Assembly: GCA_947483095.1 (NCBI GenBank)
Contig: CANKLD010000006.1
Coordinates: forward strand, 1 to 32,388
Direction: 5' to 3'
DNA: 32,388 nt
Origin: Bacteroidota bacterium
GTDB taxonomy: Bacteria > Bacteroidota > Bacteroidia > Flavobacteriales > Flavobacteriaceae
Positions 31,219-32,388 of the stretch are shown here, piece by piece. Every line of letters starts with the position of its first letter. Positions within the stretch are counted from its first letter, which is position 1. Position numbers and translations under genes: made by a program. The notes below the pieces were generated by a model that saw nothing but the letters and a program-made list of their open reading frames with translations, was not told the origin of the DNA and did no database searches.

Positions 31219-31974
31219 ATGATTTTAAAAAATAACTCATTAGGAATAAATAACATTTTAATAGTAATTTCAACTTCAATAATTGGTACTATTCTTCACG
31301 AATCGGCACATTATGTAGTTGGTTTTTTTTTAAATCTTGACCCAGAACTTCATCACAACTATGTTATCCCTCGCATAAAAGGAACAGAACTTCAAACTGC
31401 CTTAATGGCTGGCGCCGGACCCCTTTTTTCGCTGGTATTCGGTTGTATTATTATTTACATTTCAATCAAATTTATAAAGCCATCATTAACAAAGTTGTTT
31501 ATGACTTGGTTGGGAATGGGGAGTATTTTAGGGCTATTGGGCTATTTATTAATTGCCCCAATTGCCAAAGAGGGTGATACGGGAAGAGTATTTGCATATT
31601 TAGGTGTTCCTACTTATATAGCTATAGTAATTGCAATAGCTTCATTTATTTTAATAAAATATTTTTTTGGAAAATTGTCAACCCAATTCATGTTCTATAA
31701 AACCGAAGAGCATTTTGATAAGACAGCAACTCAAAAACAACTATTTATTTACCCAATATTCGCGTCCATAATAACTATGACCTTGTTAAGTATTCCAATT
31801 ATTACTTTGGTTAATTTATTGCCAACAATATTTATGCCTATGGGTTACTTTTCGACCTATGGAAAATATAAAAGGACGAACAATATAAAACCGAATTTAA
31901 TCATAAACCCGATTTCTCCATCACTTATTGTCCTGGCAATTTTGACAATTATAATATTCAGATACTTAGTGTAA
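31219..31974 (+). CDS. Integral membrane zincin-like protein (HExxH; M50 or DUF3267 type)
   Basis: This 251-residue protein has about six to seven membrane segments. The first holds HESAH (27-31), a metalloprotease HExxH, as TILHESAHYVVGFFLNL. After a short polar loop with LHHNYVI comes AGAGPLFSLVFG (64-75), like the GGP segment of site-2 proteases. The third ligand may be D120 in KEGDTGRVFAYLG, like the Gly-Asp motif of DUF3267. In the place of the NLLPxxxLDG motif of M50 proteases, it has NLLPTIFMPMG, without the Asp. It may be an intramembrane protease or a related inactive protein. It stands alone, about 180 bases after the toxin gene, with no obvious substrate beside it. Confidence 0.6.
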   Translation: MILKNNSLGINNILIVISTSIIGTILHESAHYVVGFFLNLDPELHHNYVIPRIKGTELQTALMAGAGPLFSLVFGCIIIYISIKFIKPSLTKLFMTWLGMGSILGLLGYLLIAPIAKEGDTGRVFAYLGVPTYIAIVIAIASFILIKYFFGKLSTQFMFYKTEEHFDKTATQKQLFIYPIFASIITMTLLSIPIITLVNLLPTIFMPMGYFSTYGKYKRTNNIKPNLIINPISPSLIVLAILTIIIFRYLV

Positions 31975-32122
31975 AATATTTTTATTATTTTGGCTAACAG
32001 AAATTTAATTGACGTTTTTACCTTTTTAAACGAATTAGTTTAACAACAATAATAAAAAATCGGTGGTGGACAGCAGAAAATTAAACGAAAATCAATCCAA
32101 ATTTTTCTAGCATCACTTTAAC

Positions 32123-32178
32123 AAATTTTCACAAAAAAAAGAGACACATTGCTGTATCTCTTTTTGAGGTATCGTCCG
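32123..32178 (-). repeat. Partial duplicate of the tRNA-Cys 3' end and terminator (copy A)
   Basis: These 56 bases match 32230-32285 at 54 positions and include the whole terminator hairpin (32140-32161) and the 3' acceptor side of the tRNA. Beyond the match a 16-bp palindrome takes the place of five T-loop bases, then GAACCGGAGTA (32195-32205) resumes the tRNA sequence for 11 bases. The rest of the tRNA is gone. On the minus strand this is a tRNA relic. Confidence 0.85.
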
Positions 32179-32194
32179 TCCCGAAGCTTCGGGA
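32179..32194. repeat. 16-bp palindrome in the tRNA-Cys relic
   Basis: TCCCGAAGCTTCGGGA is a perfect palindrome. It replaces GATTC of the T-loop in the duplicated tRNA sequence. Its arms TCCCGAA/TTCGGGA are also those of the palindrome inside the GH3 gene at 24271-24290. Confidence 0.85.
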
Positions 32195-32238
32195 GAACCG
32201 GAGTACTATCTTTAATTAATTTTTCCTAAAAATTTTCA

Positions 32239-32268
32239 CAAAAAAAAGAGACACATTGCTGTATCTCT
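32239..32268 (-). terminator. Terminator of tRNA-Cys
   Basis: On the minus strand AGAGATACA (32268-32260) pairs with TGTGTCTCT (32255-32247) as nine base pairs, one of them G-T. The stem closes a GCAA tetraloop and is followed by a run of eight T. It starts five bases after the tRNA 3' end. Confidence 0.85.
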
Positions 32269-32273
32269 TTTAG

Positions 32274-32344
32274 AGGCATCGTCCGGATTCGAACCGGAGT
32301 AGGAGCTTTTGCAGAGCCCAGCCTAGCCGCTCGGCCACGACGCC
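32274..32344 (-). tRNA. tRNA-Cys (GCA)
   Basis: The minus strand folds as a 71-base cloverleaf. The acceptor GGCGTCG pairs with CGATGCC, the D-stem GCC with GGC, and the anticodon stem GGGCT with AGCTC around the loop CTGCAAA, giving anticodon GCA. The T-stem TCCGG pairs with CCGGA around TTCGAAT. The discriminator base is T, as tRNA-Cys requires. CCA is not encoded. A TATATTTG box (32368-32361) stands 16 bases before the 5' end. Confidence 0.95.
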
Positions 32345-32360
32345 ATTATTTAACGGATTG

Positions 32361-32368
32361 CAAATATA
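32361..32368 (-). promoter_or_regulatory. -7 promoter box for tRNA-Cys
   Basis: The minus strand reads TATATTTG, a full TAnnTTTG match, 16 bases before the tRNA 5' end at 32344. The -33 region is close to the window edge and shows no clear TTG. Confidence 0.5.
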
Positions 32369-32388
32369 GAAATTATTTTGAATTTTAA

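Noticed and set aside
32123..32285. Repeat at the tRNA 3' end as att sites of an integrated island
   Set aside because: The copies are only 107 bases apart with no gene between them; a local duplication explains them better, though a decayed tiny element cannot be excluded.
1..32388. CRISPR array, insertion sequence or prophage
   Set aside because: No regularly spaced repeats, no transposase or integrase frame and no phage structural genes were seen on either strand.

Overview
This window looks like a chromosomal segment of a member of the Flavobacteriaceae, most probably Flavobacterium or a close relative. The DNA is A+T-rich (G+C roughly one third, estimated by eye). Shine-Dalgarno-like sites are scarce. 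Many transcription units are preceded by the Bacteroidota -7 box TAnnTTTG. Several families typical of flavobacteria are present: DUF4254, DUF6427, DUF6341, DUF6909, a GH3-like enzyme and a DUF2007 remnant. Family names rest on recalled protein families and visible motifs, not on database searches.

Layout. (1) 1-4092 is housekeeping: a partial family 9 glycosyltransferase with its DUF4254 neighbour, upp, two small-family membrane proteins (DUF6427, DUF6341) and purD. (2) 4222-20917 is a surface-polysaccharide locus of the Wzx/Wzy type, mostly read on the minus strand. In transcription order it holds a Wzz-like chain-length protein, rfbA, rfbC, rfbD, a methyltransferase, a GT4, a lipoprotein, a Wzx flippase, a GT2, a Wzy-like protein, a broken hexapeptide acyltransferase, a DUF1972-type glycosyltransferase, an O-antigen-ligase-like protein, a UDP-glucuronate decarboxylase and the initiating glycosylphosphotransferase. 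Two plus-strand genes (a 2OG-Fe(II) oxygenase and a GT4) are embedded in it at 9197-11151. (3) 20927-26501 holds a DUF6909 protein with nucleoside-phosphorylase-like motifs, which seems to head the polysaccharide operon, then a carboxypeptidase-regulatory-domain protein, a GH3-like adenylating enzyme, a short M23-peptidase-like membrane protein, tatA (57 aa, plus strand) and rpiB. (4) 26502-27520 is a 1-kb region without an intact gene: about 640 bp of very A+T-rich DNA with a cluster of DnaA-box-like 9-mers, then a decayed DUF2007 gene. (5) 27521-32388 reads to the right: rnr, a LysE-type transporter, a RelE/ParE toxin-antitoxin pair and a membrane zincin-like protein. It ends with a tRNA-Cys on the minus strand, whose 3' part and terminator are duplicated beside it.

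How the genes fit together: RfbA/C/D point to dTDP-L-rhamnose, although no rfbB is present here, and the decarboxylase points to UDP-xylose. The phosphotransferase would load the first sugar on the lipid carrier. The four GT enzymes extend it, the methyltransferase, oxygenase and (if functional) acyltransferase decorate it, Wzx flips it, and the two Wzy/ligase-like proteins with the Wzz-like protein polymerise it or attach it.

The most interesting observations are: a possible replication-origin-like region at 26502-27144 from which the larger gene blocks diverge; two single-base frameshifts in the acyltransferase; a heptanucleotide tandem repeat inside rfbD; a tRNA-Cys relic whose T-loop is replaced by a 16-bp palindrome; a REP-like double hairpin; and nucleoside-phosphorylase motifs in DUF6909.
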